Positions 16,906-25,322 are shown, counted from the stretch's first letter. The stretch: 64,000 bases of DNA from Leptobacterium flavescens (GCF_010671605.1 NZ_JAABOO010000004.1:248001-312000), one strand, 5' to 3'. Notes: a model not told the origin generated them from the sequence alone. Numbers and translations are program-made.

Positions 16906-17033
16906 CAGAAGAGCGCTATATCAGGGCCACTTTTAACAGAAAAATCTTAAAAAAACAGGAAAAGATGTAAACTCAACCGTAACTTTTGGAATGTGAAAGC
17001 AGTCTAATAAAGCCAACAACCAAAAATATTCAG

Positions 17034-17762
17034 ATGTCTTCAGAAAATAAGCAGGTTTCCGGTGATATAACTAAAGAAACCAATTACAAAGGGTTTTTAC
17101 TGGACCTGGTCATTTACTTACCGATAATGTTTTTAATCCGGGAAGTATCCATCCCAAACACCAGTTTTATTGTTACCGGCCTGTTTTGGTCGTTCACAAC
17201 TTTAGCAGTTGCCAGTTGGAGAATGAAAGTCAGGAACATTAGCTGGAAAGAATTAGGTTTAAGGAGGCCTCAAAACTTTAAAAAAACACTTTTAGTTGCC
17301 GGTTTAATTCTGGTAACAACCATTATCTGTTTATTGGCCTTTAATATTATAAAAGACCAATTGCCTTTCTTTGCAGATCAGATATCGGAGCCGGAAGCAT
17401 CAACAAAACCTGAAGGATCTAAATTTGGGAACCTCAAAGGTAATTGGGGGCTTTTCTTTGCAATAATGCCCATGGTTCTGATTGAATCCTGCCTGGAAGA
17501 GTTGCTAGACAGGGGGTTCCTGATCAATTGGTTTGAAAAAGTATTTTCAAAAACCTCTTTTGCCACACTCATTGCGGTAGTACTTCAGGCGGCAATTTTT
17601 GGCTTCAGGCATTCATATGATTTATCCGAGAGGTCTATAACAGTCGGAATAATCGGGTTGATCATGGGGATAGCATATGTAAAGTCAGGGCGAAATCTAT
17701 GGCCTTTGATCATTGCTCACTGTGTATTGAATACTATGTCTATGATTGACAGGGTTGTTTGA
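17034..17762 (+). CDS. CPBP-family intramembrane metalloprotease
   Basis: 242 aa from the ATG at 17034. An upstream ATG at 16986 would add 16 residues not typical of the family. About six to seven membrane helices. The three CPBP/CAAX-protease motifs are present: EExxxR (E155, E156, R160 in EELLDRG), FxxxH (F189 to H193) and HxxxN (H229 to N233). Known relatives process prenylated or bacteriocin-related peptides, or serve in bacteriocin self-immunity. That is suggestive here, because the gene stands 180 bp from a lanthipeptide-like precursor, although on the opposite strand. Confidence 0.9.
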   Translation: MSSENKQVSGDITKETNYKGFLLDLVIYLPIMFLIREVSIPNTSFIVTGLFWSFTTLAVASWRMKVRNISWKELGLRRPQNFKKTLLVAGLILVTTIICLLAFNIIKDQLPFFADQISEPEASTKPEGSKFGNLKGNWGLFFAIMPMVLIESCLEELLDRGFLINWFEKVFSKTSFATLIAVVLQAAIFGFRHSYDLSERSITVGIIGLIMGIAYVKSGRNLWPLIIAHCVLNTMSMIDRVV

Positions 17763-18302
17763 TGCCCTTGGTTTGTTCTTATGCCAAACCGGCTTCCATA
17801 GTATCTGAATGCTTCCATGGCATGGCATGCCAAAACCAATAGTTCAGCCTGTAAATACAGATAAGAAGTAAATGATACTTTATATAATGCTGGCCTGTTC
17901 TTATATCTACTTCCAGAGAACATTCCGGTAAATGTTCCTCAAAGTCCAGTCCCTGGTCCTTAAATGCAGTTTTTACATTTTCCAGATGATAATGCGGTAT
18001 TTGTTCTATTAAGATCATAAGACGAAATTATGATCAAAATACCCAAACACATAATTTTCAAGCTGTTATCTACTGCAACTACGGGAATCAGATATTTTAT
18101 AGTGATACGTCGTCGTCTTAGAAAAACCGTAAGGGATTTAAGGGGGTTTAAAACCGGAAGGATATTAACTTTTTTAAAACATAAAGAAGTTATCTTGTTG
18201 GTTTTTAGCATTTTACCTCAAATTTTATGATTTGATTACCTGATAATTGAATTGTTTTTTCTAAATTGCCTTTTATTTTCTATGTAAGAAATATTGACTA
18301 AA
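17763..18302. other. 540-bp interval without a confident gene
   Basis: Two back-to-back frames exist: 17779-18018 on the minus strand (79 aa, beginning MILIEQIPHYHLENVKTAFK and ending in a Trp/His-rich tail) and 18030-18230 on the plus strand (66 aa, basic, one hydrophobic end). The first ~35 residues of the minus frame look protein-like and acidic, and the rest does not, as if a small gene had decayed. I find no motif, promoter or hairpin to support either. Confidence 0.3.
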
Positions 18303-19676
18303 ATGAAAAGCAAAACTTTACTGACACTCTTATTTTTGATCGGTTTTACCGGATCGGTCTATACTCAAACAGAGAATACCGAATGTAAAAAGAACCTATA
18401 TATTTTCGTGGAACATGCTAAAGTAGGAAATTATGATGCTGCTTATGAGCCTTGGAAAATGGTGAGAGAAAATTGCCCTGAATTACACTCGGCGATCTAT
18501 AGCCTGGGAGAGAAAATATTAGAAGATAAGATCAAAAAATCTTCAGGAGGAGATAAAACGTCCAATGTGAATTTGTTGATGGAGATCTATGATGAGGAGC
18601 ACAAATATTTCCCTGACAAATTCAAATTAGCTGTAGTACTTTCTGATAAGGCATTATTGATGTTCGAACAAAAAATTGGTTCCGATCAGGAGATATACGA
18701 CCTTCTTCATAGAGCATTTACCGGAGACAGAGCTAATTTTAAAAACCCGAGAGCACTATATCTTTATTTCTCAACTTTAGTGAACCTGCATAAATCAGGG
18801 AGTAAAGAATTACAGTTGGTCTTCGATACTTATGATGATGTAGAGGAAAGGATTGAGATTGAATCCAAATCTTTATCCGGTACGATCGATAGGTTATTAC
18901 CAAAAGAAGAAGCCGGTTCTCTTACGTCAAAAGAGACAAAAACTTTAAAAAGGGTAAGAACGAATAATAATTCATATAACACAATCAAAAATAGTATTGA
19001 CAGTAAGCTTGGGGCATTGGCAGATTGTGCAAACCTGATCCCTCTTTACCAAAAAAACTTCGATGCTAAAAAAGGGGATGCAGTTTGGTTGAACAGAGCG
19101 GCAGGAAGAATGGCTAATAAGGATTGTGATGACGATCCGTTATTTGTACAATTGGTGGAAGCATTGCACCAACTGGAGCCATCGGCTAACTCAGCATACT
19201 ACTTGGGTATCCTTAACGATAAGAAAGGAAATTCTTCGGAAGCTATTAAGTATTACAATGAATCTGTAGACCTGGAGACCGATAACTATAGAAAAGCCAG
19301 AATACTTACTAAAATTGCTGGGAAGTATCAGAAAAGAGGACAATTTTCAACTGCGAGGAACTATGCTCAGAGAGCCATAGATATCCAGCCATCCAATGGA
19401 AGAGCGTATTTATTGATCGCAAAGATGTATGCAGACAGCGCAAACAAGTGCGGGACAACTCCTTTTGAGAAAAGGGCCATTTACTGGAAAGCTGCAGAAC
19501 TTGCAAGAAGGGCCAGAAGGGTAGATCCTTCTTTAAAATCCATAGCAAACAGAGCAATTGAGGGATATGAAGGTAGAGCGCCTAGTAAGACCGATATCTT
19601 TAATGCGGGAATGGCCGGGAAAACAATTACCTTTAAATGCTGGGTAAGCGGTAGTGTTACTGTACCTAAGCTATAA
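18303..19676 (+). CDS. Secreted TPR-repeat protein
   Basis: 457 aa from the ATG at 18303 (a TTG three codons earlier is less likely). Signal peptide ending near SVYTQ. Helical repeats run through the protein. Clear TPR units lie in the C-terminal third, around AYYLGILNDKKGNSSEAIKY and KYQKRGQFSTARNYAQRAID. The C-terminus ends in a short strand-like segment with one Cys (FKCWVSGSVTVPKL). It is probably periplasmic or exported. Convergent with the Cys peptide at 19758-19937; a shared terminator lies between them. Function unknown. Confidence 0.8.
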   Translation: MKSKTLLTLLFLIGFTGSVYTQTENTECKKNLYIFVEHAKVGNYDAAYEPWKMVRENCPELHSAIYSLGEKILEDKIKKSSGGDKTSNVNLLMEIYDEEHKYFPDKFKLAVVLSDKALLMFEQKIGSDQEIYDLLHRAFTGDRANFKNPRALYLYFSTLVNLHKSGSKELQLVFDTYDDVEERIEIESKSLSGTIDRLLPKEEAGSLTSKETKTLKRVRTNNNSYNTIKNSIDSKLGALADCANLIPLYQKNFDAKKGDAVWLNRAAGRMANKDCDDDPLFVQLVEALHQLEPSANSAYYLGILNDKKGNSSEAIKYYNESVDLETDNYRKARILTKIAGKYQKRGQFSTARNYAQRAIDIQPSNGRAYLLIAKMYADSANKCGTTPFEKRAIYWKAAELARRARRVDPSLKSIANRAIEGYEGRAPSKTDIFNAGMAGKTITFKCWVSGSVTVPKL

Positions 19677-19723
19677 GAAGGTAAGCCTCTCTAAAAGCGG
19701 GAAAGGAAATAAAGAGTAAAAGA

Positions 19724-19745
19724 AAAGCGAACCGAAGTTCGCTTT
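19724..19745. terminator. Bidirectional terminator
   Basis: Perfect 9-bp stem AAAGCGAAC / GTTCGCTTT with a CGAA tetraloop, between the TPR gene stop (19676) and the peptide gene stop (19758). Confidence 0.75.
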
Positions 19746-19757
19746 AAAGATTTTATG

Positions 19758-19937
19758 TTAATTGCATAACTCCGGAACCAAAGTATCGCAATTTACTTTA
19801 CATACATAGGGCGTTACCGAAGTTAGCCCGGGTCCTGTCGAACACGGATAAGTAGCTCCTCCGGTTATACTTAAACTTTTAAAGCTTGAAACAACTTTCC
19901 TGTTGAGCGTTAACGATTTTAGATTTCTTTTTTTCAT
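19758..19937 (-). CDS. Lanthipeptide-like GG-leader precursor
   Basis: 59 aa, read from the bases. The leader MKKRNLKSLTLNRKVVSSFK runs on to SITGG (GG at 26-27). The 32-residue core carries four Cys (32, 46, 50, 58) with several Thr and Ser. The leader aligns with those at 16851 and 36133 (MKK...LK.L.L...V/I.S), consistent with Bacteroidota class I lanthipeptide precursors. There is no modifying enzyme nearby. A 10-bp inverted repeat lies 40 bp upstream. Confidence 0.7.
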   Translation of the reverse strand: MKKRNLKSLTLNRKVVSSFKSLSITGGATYPCSTGPGLTSVTPYVCKVNCDTLVPELCN

Positions 19938-19976
19938 GATTAGTGTTTTTAAGATTAATAATGTTTTTGCATAACA

Positions 19977-20034
19977 AAACCGATATTAAGTAACTGGTCC
20001 TAATTGGTTATTGATTAATGAGTTATATCGGTTT
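19977..20034. repeat. Inverted repeat upstream of the 19937 peptide gene
   Basis: Perfect 10-bp arms AAACCGATAT (19977-19986) and ATATCGGTTT (20025-20034), separated by 38 bases. It lies 40 bp upstream of the peptide start, in the promoter region. It could be an operator pair or a stem in a 5' leader. Confidence 0.5.
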
Positions 20035-20406
20035 GTGTACTTACTCAAACTTAATCATAAAAGGCTGGAATTTCTGATGGTTCCTACGCAAAATGAATAT
20101 GGATTCGCCGTAATTTAACTACGTGTATTTTGTTGGAAATGAAGTGATTGAAGAGGCGTTGTTAGTATTGCACCTTTTTTTAAGCCTGTTGTTTAATTGA
20201 GTTATTTCTTAGGAGAGTTGTTTATTTGGGGATTCCAACTTTGCTCAATAACCTTGATAAATTAGGTTATTTCCAGTTATTCTTGCAATGTTCTCTAAGT
20301 TCATGATCCCGTGTTTTCAGTTTTCAATACTCATAAAGAAAGTAATTTTTACAAGATTTAATTAACTATTTAACATGTTATGTAAGATATTCCTGTTCTT
20401 TATTGT
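20035..20406. other. AT-rich interval without a gene
   Basis: Part of the ~500-bp space between two divergent peptide genes (19937 and 20445). I see no coding frame of useful length and no strong hairpin. Confidence 0.45.
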
Positions 20407-20414
20407 TAAATTTG
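20407..20414 (+). promoter_or_regulatory. TAnnTTTG box of the 20445 peptide gene
   Basis: TAAATTTG, an exact consensus match, 30 bp before the start codon. No TTG at the usual -33 distance. Confidence 0.5.
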
Positions 20415-20444
20415 ATTTATTATTAACCATCAATTATGTATATT

Positions 20445-20681
20445 ATGTTAAAAGACATTTTAAAATTAGACGGTATTATACAATTGGATCGTAACCAGTT
20501 AAATTCAATCAAAGGTCTTGGGGTGGCATCTATAAGTCAGGCATGTCATACGGTTACCTGTACTTTTAGTGATGGACTGGACTGGATGATCAGCACAAAT
20601 GACAGCTCTGTCGCCAATAGTTTTGAGGATAGATGTGAACAGCAGGGAGGTACCGCCGATCAACAGATTAATTGTGCCTGA
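20445..20681 (+). CDS. Secreted peptide precursor with ML-DILKL leader
   Basis: 78 aa. The ATG at 20445 is chosen over 20436 because the product then begins MLKDILKLDGIIQLDRNQL, matching the 9516 peptide. The leader ends near IKGLG (about 22-26), a GG-like site. The core has four Cys (34, 39, 64, 77) and is Ser/Thr/Asp-rich, longer than in the 9516 peptide. It has its own promoter box and its own hairpin terminator, so it is monocistronic. The next gene is a membrane AraC regulator. Class inferred from the leader; activity unknown. Confidence 0.68.
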   Translation: MLKDILKLDGIIQLDRNQLNSIKGLGVASISQACHTVTCTFSDGLDWMISTNDSSVANSFEDRCEQQGGTADQQINCA

Positions 20682-20712
20682 TCCGACAAAATAATAATAT
20701 TACTATGTTATT

Positions 20713-20731
20713 AAGCGGACGAGTTCCGCTT
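20713..20731 (+). terminator. Terminator of the 20445 peptide gene
   Basis: Perfect 7-bp stem AAGCGGA / TCCGCTT, loop CGAGT, followed by a T run. Confidence 0.75.
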
Positions 20732-20916
20732 TTTTATATAATTGACTTTTTCTGATTACCTGGAATAACCTCTTTTAGTATATCCTGTAAATACAAACGG
20801 ATAAGATCTTCAATAATTTCAGTATTCTTAACTGAGTTATAAGAGGGGGAGATTAGAGCAAATAGAATTAGGGCCAAACTTATTATATTTGAGAGAACAA
20901 TCGTTTAAAGTAAATA

Positions 20917-22008
20917 ATGACTGCAATCTCAATGATAATTAATGTTCTAATTGCTTATGGAACCTGCCAGGCATTTTTTATAGCATTTATAATATTAAGA
21001 TCAGACAGAACACTGTTTAAAAAACTGTTTGCAGCTCTTTTGATCATTGAGGGAATTACACTTTTTGAAAGATTCCTGGTAGAAACAGATCTCATTACTT
21101 CAGTGCCGCATTTGTTGGGAATCAGTAACCCGATAAGTTTTATAAAACCTCCTCTGATGTTGTTTATGGCAATGGCAATTACCATTCATCATTTTAAGCT
21201 GATCCGTAAACATTACTGGCATTTTATTGTTTTTGCTTTTATGCTGCTCTTAAACCTGCCGTTTTACTTTTTAAGCGGTACTGAAAAAATAGAGACCGTA
21301 GAGGTATTTATGAATAAAATACCTTCTTATAGCAGTTTTGAGTTTTATTTTACGTTGAGTTTTTTCGCCTACATCGGAGTTTATATCTACATAAGCATTA
21401 AAAAGCTAAGGGAATTCAAAAAGCAGGTAACCAACAATGCCCTGGTAAACTGGCTTCACAATGTGTTGTTGGGTTATTCTTTGTTTTTAGTGTTACATCT
21501 TATATACTTTGCTATTCAGCCTATCGGGAAATATAATTTTGCTCTGATCAATCAAATAAGTATGCTGGCAATGGCTTTTATTATTCAATCCATTGCATTT
21601 AAAATTATTGACAAATCAACCATATTCAATAGCAAGCCACCCAATTTAAAGGACCCGCTACAAAGAAAAAAGGACGAAAATATCATTTTGGACAAGCTGG
21701 AAAACGGCAAAGTGTATTTGAATGATAATTTAAACCTTACTACTTTTTCCAGATCTGTTGAGCTCTCTTCAGCATATGTATCGGAAATTATAAATCAGAA
21801 ATTTAATTGCTCTTTTAAAAAATTACTCAATCACTACCGGCTGGAGGAAGCCAAAAAGAATATTCATAAAAACAAGGATAATAAGATAAAGTTAATCGAT
21901 ATTGCCTTCCAGTCAGGCTTTAATAATAAGGTCTCCTTCTACAGGGTTTTTAAAGAAATTGAAGGAATTTCCCCTTCCGAATACCTCGAAAAAATAAAAA
22001 AAGCATAA
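20917..22008 (+). CDS. AraC-family regulator with multi-helix membrane domain
   Basis: 363 aa. The N-terminal ~230 residues contain about seven hydrophobic helices (starting with ISMIINVLIAYGTCQAFFIA). The C-terminal ~95 residues are an AraC DNA-binding domain with two helix-turn-helix units (LTTFSRSVELSSAYVSEIIN and IDIAFQSGFNNKVSFYRVFK). Such membrane AraC proteins are one-component sensors in Bacteroidota. It lies 235 bp downstream of the peptide gene at 20445, beyond a terminator, so it has its own promoter. Ligand and target unknown. Confidence 0.9.
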   Translation: MTAISMIINVLIAYGTCQAFFIAFIILRSDRTLFKKLFAALLIIEGITLFERFLVETDLITSVPHLLGISNPISFIKPPLMLFMAMAITIHHFKLIRKHYWHFIVFAFMLLLNLPFYFLSGTEKIETVEVFMNKIPSYSSFEFYFTLSFFAYIGVYIYISIKKLREFKKQVTNNALVNWLHNVLLGYSLFLVLHLIYFAIQPIGKYNFALINQISMLAMAFIIQSIAFKIIDKSTIFNSKPPNLKDPLQRKKDENIILDKLENGKVYLNDNLNLTTFSRSVELSSAYVSEIINQKFNCSFKKLLNHYRLEEAKKNIHKNKDNKIKLIDIAFQSGFNNKVSFYRVFKEIEGISPSEYLEKIKKA

Positions 22009-22014
22009 AAATGC

Positions 22015-22037
22015 GGTTACAAAAGAGTTCTGTAACC
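22015..22037 (+). terminator. Hairpin after the membrane AraC gene
   Basis: Perfect 7-bp stem GGTTACA / TGTAACC with a 9-base loop, 6 bp past the stop. The T tract is weak. Confidence 0.45.
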
Positions 22038-22129
22038 AAACCAAATTCCTATTTCCTTAATTTCCCTCTCAAAGCACTATTCAGCATAGGATAAGCAGGT
22101 GCTTGATTTTAAACAAAAATCAAAAAGAC

Positions 22130-22801
22130 ATGGCAGGAAAAAGAAGGATCTCTAAAATATTACGAGCTGTACTCTATATAATCCTTATCGGGATTTTGGG
22201 AGTAACATGTTATTATACGTTAAAGTATATGCATTGGTATAGTAAATCACATGGTTATGGTGAGCTTTATCAGATAGAGGACGAATATCCTTTTGAGCCC
22301 CTTCCGGACAGGCTTTTAGCCGATTCCTCATGGATTAATATTGCAAAAGACACCAAAGGCGATGGAGACATACTTAACTGGCCGGATGCCAAAGAACTAT
22401 CCGTTCTTCATTCCAAAGACACCATATGGGTAAAGTTTACCCTTTTCAATAACATAGATATTAACGAACCAATGGTATCGCTTGCTATTGAGGATAAAGA
22501 GAACGGAAGGGATTGGTATGGTTCGGTAAAGGACTATAAGTATGGCGATATCATAGCAACCGGATATGTTAGAAAAGGGAGCAGCTATTTCGGATATAAT
22601 TTTGTTCAGGACAAAAAAGGGGCCTGCAAACTATATTATCAATTACCGCAGAACAGCCTTGTTATTGGAATTCCAAGAGTGTATTTAGAGAAGTATAAAA
22701 ACAAACGCTTTGTAGCTTCCGTTGGACACAAGGCTTTATGGAACGATGATTTTAAGGATATTCTGGAGGTCAATGACCTTTTAACCTCTCCGGAGAAATG
22801 A
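22130..22801 (+). CDS. Hypothetical protein with one N-terminal membrane helix
   Basis: 223 aa from the ATG at 22130; a TTG nine codons upstream is less likely. Residues about 10-30 (LRAVLYIILIGILGVTCYYT) form a membrane anchor or uncleaved signal. The rest is soluble with an acidic, strand-rich character (VKFTLFNNIDINEPMVSLAI). No motif recognised. Followed after 79 bp by the SRPBCC-like gene. Confidence 0.65.
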   Translation: MAGKRRISKILRAVLYIILIGILGVTCYYTLKYMHWYSKSHGYGELYQIEDEYPFEPLPDRLLADSSWINIAKDTKGDGDILNWPDAKELSVLHSKDTIWVKFTLFNNIDINEPMVSLAIEDKENGRDWYGSVKDYKYGDIIATGYVRKGSSYFGYNFVQDKKGACKLYYQLPQNSLVIGIPRVYLEKYKNKRFVASVGHKALWNDDFKDILEVNDLLTSPEK

Positions 22802-22880
22802 TAGCGAACATCATAGTGTTGAGGTTTAATAATGGACCAAAAAATGCTGATTTTAATTTTATAAACCAACAATTAATATT

Positions 22881-23318
22881 ATGAAATACAGTGGCTCAAT
22901 TGAAATTGAAAAACCGGTAGAACTGGTAACCAGGCTTTTTACAGATCCGGAAGGCATGAAAGAATATCAGGACGGCTTTATTAAAAAAGAACTGTTAAGT
23001 GGTCGTGAAGGAAATGAGGGAGCAATATCCAAAATGTATTACCAATACGGGAAACGCGATATGATATTAACAGAAACAATAGTCTCTAATAATCTGCCCG
23101 ATTCCTTCGAGGCAACCTATCACCATAAGCATATGGATAATACTTTTAAATGCAGCTTAATCGAATTAAATGAAAACAGAACCAGGTACGAATACGCATA
23201 TGAGTATACCCGAATGAGCTTGATTCCAAGGATAATGGGGATTTTATTCCCGAAAATGTATCGGCAGCAAGGTGAAAAATGGATGAAACAGTTTAAGGAA
23301 TTTGTAGAAAGACAATAG
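22881..23318 (+). CDS. SRPBCC-superfamily (START-like) protein
   Basis: 145 aa. The beginning MKYSGSIEIEKPVELVTRLF with TDPEGMKEYQDGF and a C-terminal helix (GEKWMKQFKEFVER) is the polyketide-cyclase/START-like layout: first strand, V-shaped helices, final long helix. These proteins bind hydrophobic ligands; the ligand here is unknown. The 107-aa gene begins 2 bp after its stop, so the pair is co-translated. Confidence 0.78.
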   Translation: MKYSGSIEIEKPVELVTRLFTDPEGMKEYQDGFIKKELLSGREGNEGAISKMYYQYGKRDMILTETIVSNNLPDSFEATYHHKHMDNTFKCSLIELNENRTRYEYAYEYTRMSLIPRIMGILFPKMYRQQGEKWMKQFKEFVERQ

Positions 23319-23320
23319 TT

Positions 23321-23644
23321 ATGTGGGAAAAGAAATTAAAGCTTTACGATACTATTATCGATAAATGTGAAAGATTTGAAAGGAAGGGCAAAACCATGCC
23401 GTTCACTGCTGCTAACGGATATATGTTCACTCTCCTGAACAAAGCCGGGGAGATCGGGATCAGGTTTTCAAAAGAGGTCCAGGAGAAGTATATTCAGGAA
23501 TTTAATACAACACTTTATAAATCCTATAATGCGGTAATGCAGGGATATATTTTAATACCGGAAGAAATGCTGAAAGACGTGGATAATGTTGCAAAACTTA
23601 TGGATGAAAGTTATGATTATGTAATGAGCTTACCACCGAAATGA
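23321..23644 (+). CDS. Hypothetical protein, possible TfoX-like fold
   Basis: 107 aa, beginning 2 bp after the SRPBCC-like gene. Contains MPFTAANGYMFTLLNKAGEI, GIRFSKEVQEKYI and LIPEEMLKDVDNVAKLMDES. This order of strands and helix is reminiscent of TfoX N-terminal-domain/YdhG-type small proteins, which commonly sit beside SRPBCC genes. The assignment is tentative. Cytoplasmic; no catalytic motif. Confidence 0.65.
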   Translation: MWEKKLKLYDTIIDKCERFERKGKTMPFTAANGYMFTLLNKAGEIGIRFSKEVQEKYIQEFNTTLYKSYNAVMQGYILIPEEMLKDVDNVAKLMDESYDYVMSLPPK

Positions 23645-23752
23645 AATTAAACGGATTTTATACACCAACCTTAAAATACGCATGGGATGTCAAGTGTATT
23701 GAAATCAAAAAACCATGCTGAAATGTTGTTTGACATATGTTAAAAACAATGA

Positions 23753-23914
23753 TTAATATTCAAACTGGTTAATGGCAAAAAAGTAAAATAATAGAAAAGA
23801 GGAAATAGAAATAAACATAGCTATTTTTCGATATGGATTAGACCTCTTTTTAAGCCAGTTATTTAAAAGAATGTTTACAATTAAGAATATGATGAAGAAT
23901 AAAAGATCTGCCAT
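23753..23914 (-). CDS. Small two-helix membrane protein
   Basis: 53 aa, read from the bases. Two hydrophobic helices (containing LLFFIIFLIVNILLNN and AMFISISSFLLFYFFAI) are joined by a basic loop (WLKKRSNPYRK). It starts 39 bp downstream of the 170-aa membrane protein and is probably the third gene of a unit that begins with a GG-leader peptide. The size and topology suit an immunity-type protein, but that is inference. Confidence 0.5.
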   Translation of the reverse strand: MADLLFFIIFLIVNILLNNWLKKRSNPYRKIAMFISISSFLLFYFFAINQFEY

Positions 23915-23953
23915 TTGTTAAAGTATCGAGAGATGGAGATTGCTTAATTTACT

Positions 23954-24466
23954 TTAATGACCATTTTTTACCAGATAATTTAGTTTCCAGGATTTAGAAA
24001 TACTATCTATTTCTTCCTCGCTCAAATCTACAGTATTGCGTGGCTCAGAATTATAATAAAAGAATTTTCCATCTCGATCAGAAACAGAATCTCCGGTTAC
24101 GGTACTATAAATATTCAATTGCATGACCCGCCCGTTTGAGTCTCTCTTTCTGAATGCATCCATTTCCTTACTTAAAATTGAATTTTCTTTTTCAGAAGGA
24201 GTAATGTTTTTCCAGACATGTAAAACTTCATCATCTTTAGGTTTTTTTCTCCAGGATTCCCATCTAAACATATTCTGTCCATTCATATAGTTATCAATTA
24301 CAGGAATGTTCAGAGATTTTCTTAGCGGATTTGATTTCGCTCCGTATTCTAAATTGTCAATTTTATTTTTTGTGTCAAAATAATCGTAAACCCAATAGAT
24401 TCCATACCCGAGAATTATTATTAAGAAGAAATTATTTTTAATCAGGTTTAGAATTTTCCTAAGCAT
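23954..24466 (-). CDS. Hypothetical membrane-anchored protein
   Basis: 170 aa. One N-terminal membrane helix (NNFFLIIILGYGIYWVYDYF) is followed by a soluble, charged domain rich in Asp, Glu and Ser that is probably outside the cytoplasm. No motif recognised. It begins 20 bp after the 32-aa peptide gene and precedes the 53-aa two-helix gene, so the three look like one operon. Confidence 0.65.
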   Translation of the reverse strand: MLRKILNLIKNNFFLIIILGYGIYWVYDYFDTKNKIDNLEYGAKSNPLRKSLNIPVIDNYMNGQNMFRWESWRKKPKDDEVLHVWKNITPSEKENSILSKEMDAFRKRDSNGRVMQLNIYSTVTGDSVSDRDGKFFYYNSEPRNTVDLSEEEIDSISKSWKLNYLVKNGH

Positions 24467-24486
24467 ATTTCAAAAATAAAAACGAA

Positions 24487-24585
24487 TCATCTAGGTTTAG
24501 TAGTAGATCCATAACCGGTTACTACAACACCGCCAACAATTTTATTTGTGTTTTGCACTTTATACTTCTCGAATTTTTCTAACAT
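24487..24585 (-). CDS. Short GG-leader bacteriocin-like peptide
   Basis: 32 aa, read from the bases. The leader MLEKFEKYKVQNTNKIVGG ends with a double glycine at 18-19, preceded by the hydrophobic residues expected of a double-glycine peptidase site. The 13-residue remainder (VVVTGYGSTTKPR) has no Cys. It is followed after 20 bp by a membrane-anchored protein gene and then a small two-helix protein gene. The peptide call rests on the leader pattern and gene context. The core is short, and signalling is as likely as killing. Confidence 0.55.
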   Translation of the reverse strand: MLEKFEKYKVQNTNKIVGGVVVTGYGSTTKPR

Positions 24586-24747
24586 AACAAAGAGTTTTTA
24601 ATTTTTGATTAAAAATAAACCAGATAAATGAAAGTAGCAAGCCTCGCGTTTATGGGAAGTAGATTTATAAAATAGAACGAGACCAGGGAGAGATTACCTT
24701 CGGTGATCTCCCTATACCACGCCCTGTAAATGCAACCGGCTGTGCTT

Positions 24748-24993
24748 TTATATCAACCTTTTATTTCTAAAAGCTTTTCCCGAACCGCCTTTTAAGTATC
24801 GTTCGTAATCACAAGCTTTTTTCTTATCCTTGAATAAAGATAAGTGTATTAGGGTAACGGGTAATTTATCTTTTGTATAATGAACTTCTTTATTATTATG
24901 GGCCTTTAGTCGATTCTTAATATTGACTGTAAAACCGGTATAATAGGTGTTGTTCGTACATTTTAGAATATAAACGGCATAAGGTAATTCCAT
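24748..24993 (-). CDS. GIY-YIG nuclease-superfamily protein
   Basis: 81 aa. The domain is seen in YAVYILKCTNNTYYTGFTVN (Y-Y-TG form of GIY-YIG), then IKNRLKAHN and YERYLKGGSGKAFRNK. It belongs to the small single-domain UvrC-N/YhbQ-like type. These genes are common and mobile in Flavobacteriaceae, and their role is not settled. It lies downstream of ssrA beyond a 122-bp tandem repeat. Confidence 0.88.
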   Translation of the reverse strand: MELPYAVYILKCTNNTYYTGFTVNIKNRLKAHNNKEVHYTKDKLPVTLIHLSLFKDKKKACDYERYLKGGSGKAFRNKRLI

Positions 24994-25037
24994 GATTCAA
25001 TATATTGAGTCATAAATAAAAATAAGAAAAATATTAC

Positions 25038-25322
25038 AACTTCGCTTTTTCGGTATCTCCGTTACCTCAAAGCTTCGTTGTACGAGTGAAATTTATGAAT
25101 TGAAAAAGGACGAGTCCACCGAAGCCCGGCAGACTTTTATTGATCTTTGCAGAAGATATTATAAAGTCCTACTTCGCTTTTCGTTACCTTAAAGCTTCGT
25201 TGTACGAGTGAAATTTATGAATTGAAAAAGGACGAGTCCACCGAAGCCCGGTAGACTTTTATTGATCTTTGCAGAAGATATTATAAAGCCCTACTTCGCT
25301 TTTCGTTACCTTAAAGCTTCGT
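25038..25322. repeat. 122-bp tandem repeat downstream of ssrA
   Basis: Copy A 25060-25181 and copy B 25182-25303 are nearly identical (few substitutions). A partial third copy covers 25304-25322, and a related edge lies upstream from 25038. The repeat occupies the whole space between the tmRNA 3' end (8 bp away) and the GIY-YIG gene upstream region. No open frame spans it. Confidence 0.85.

Noticed and set aside
17717-17923. 68-aa minus-strand frame overlapping the CPBP gene end
   Set aside because: It reads through the coding end of the protease on the opposite strand and shows no protein-like pattern.
18030-18230. 66-aa basic frame between the CPBP and TPR genes
   Set aside because: Low-complexity basic and hydrophobic mix, no promoter, hairpin or motif; noted in the gap entry but not called as a gene.
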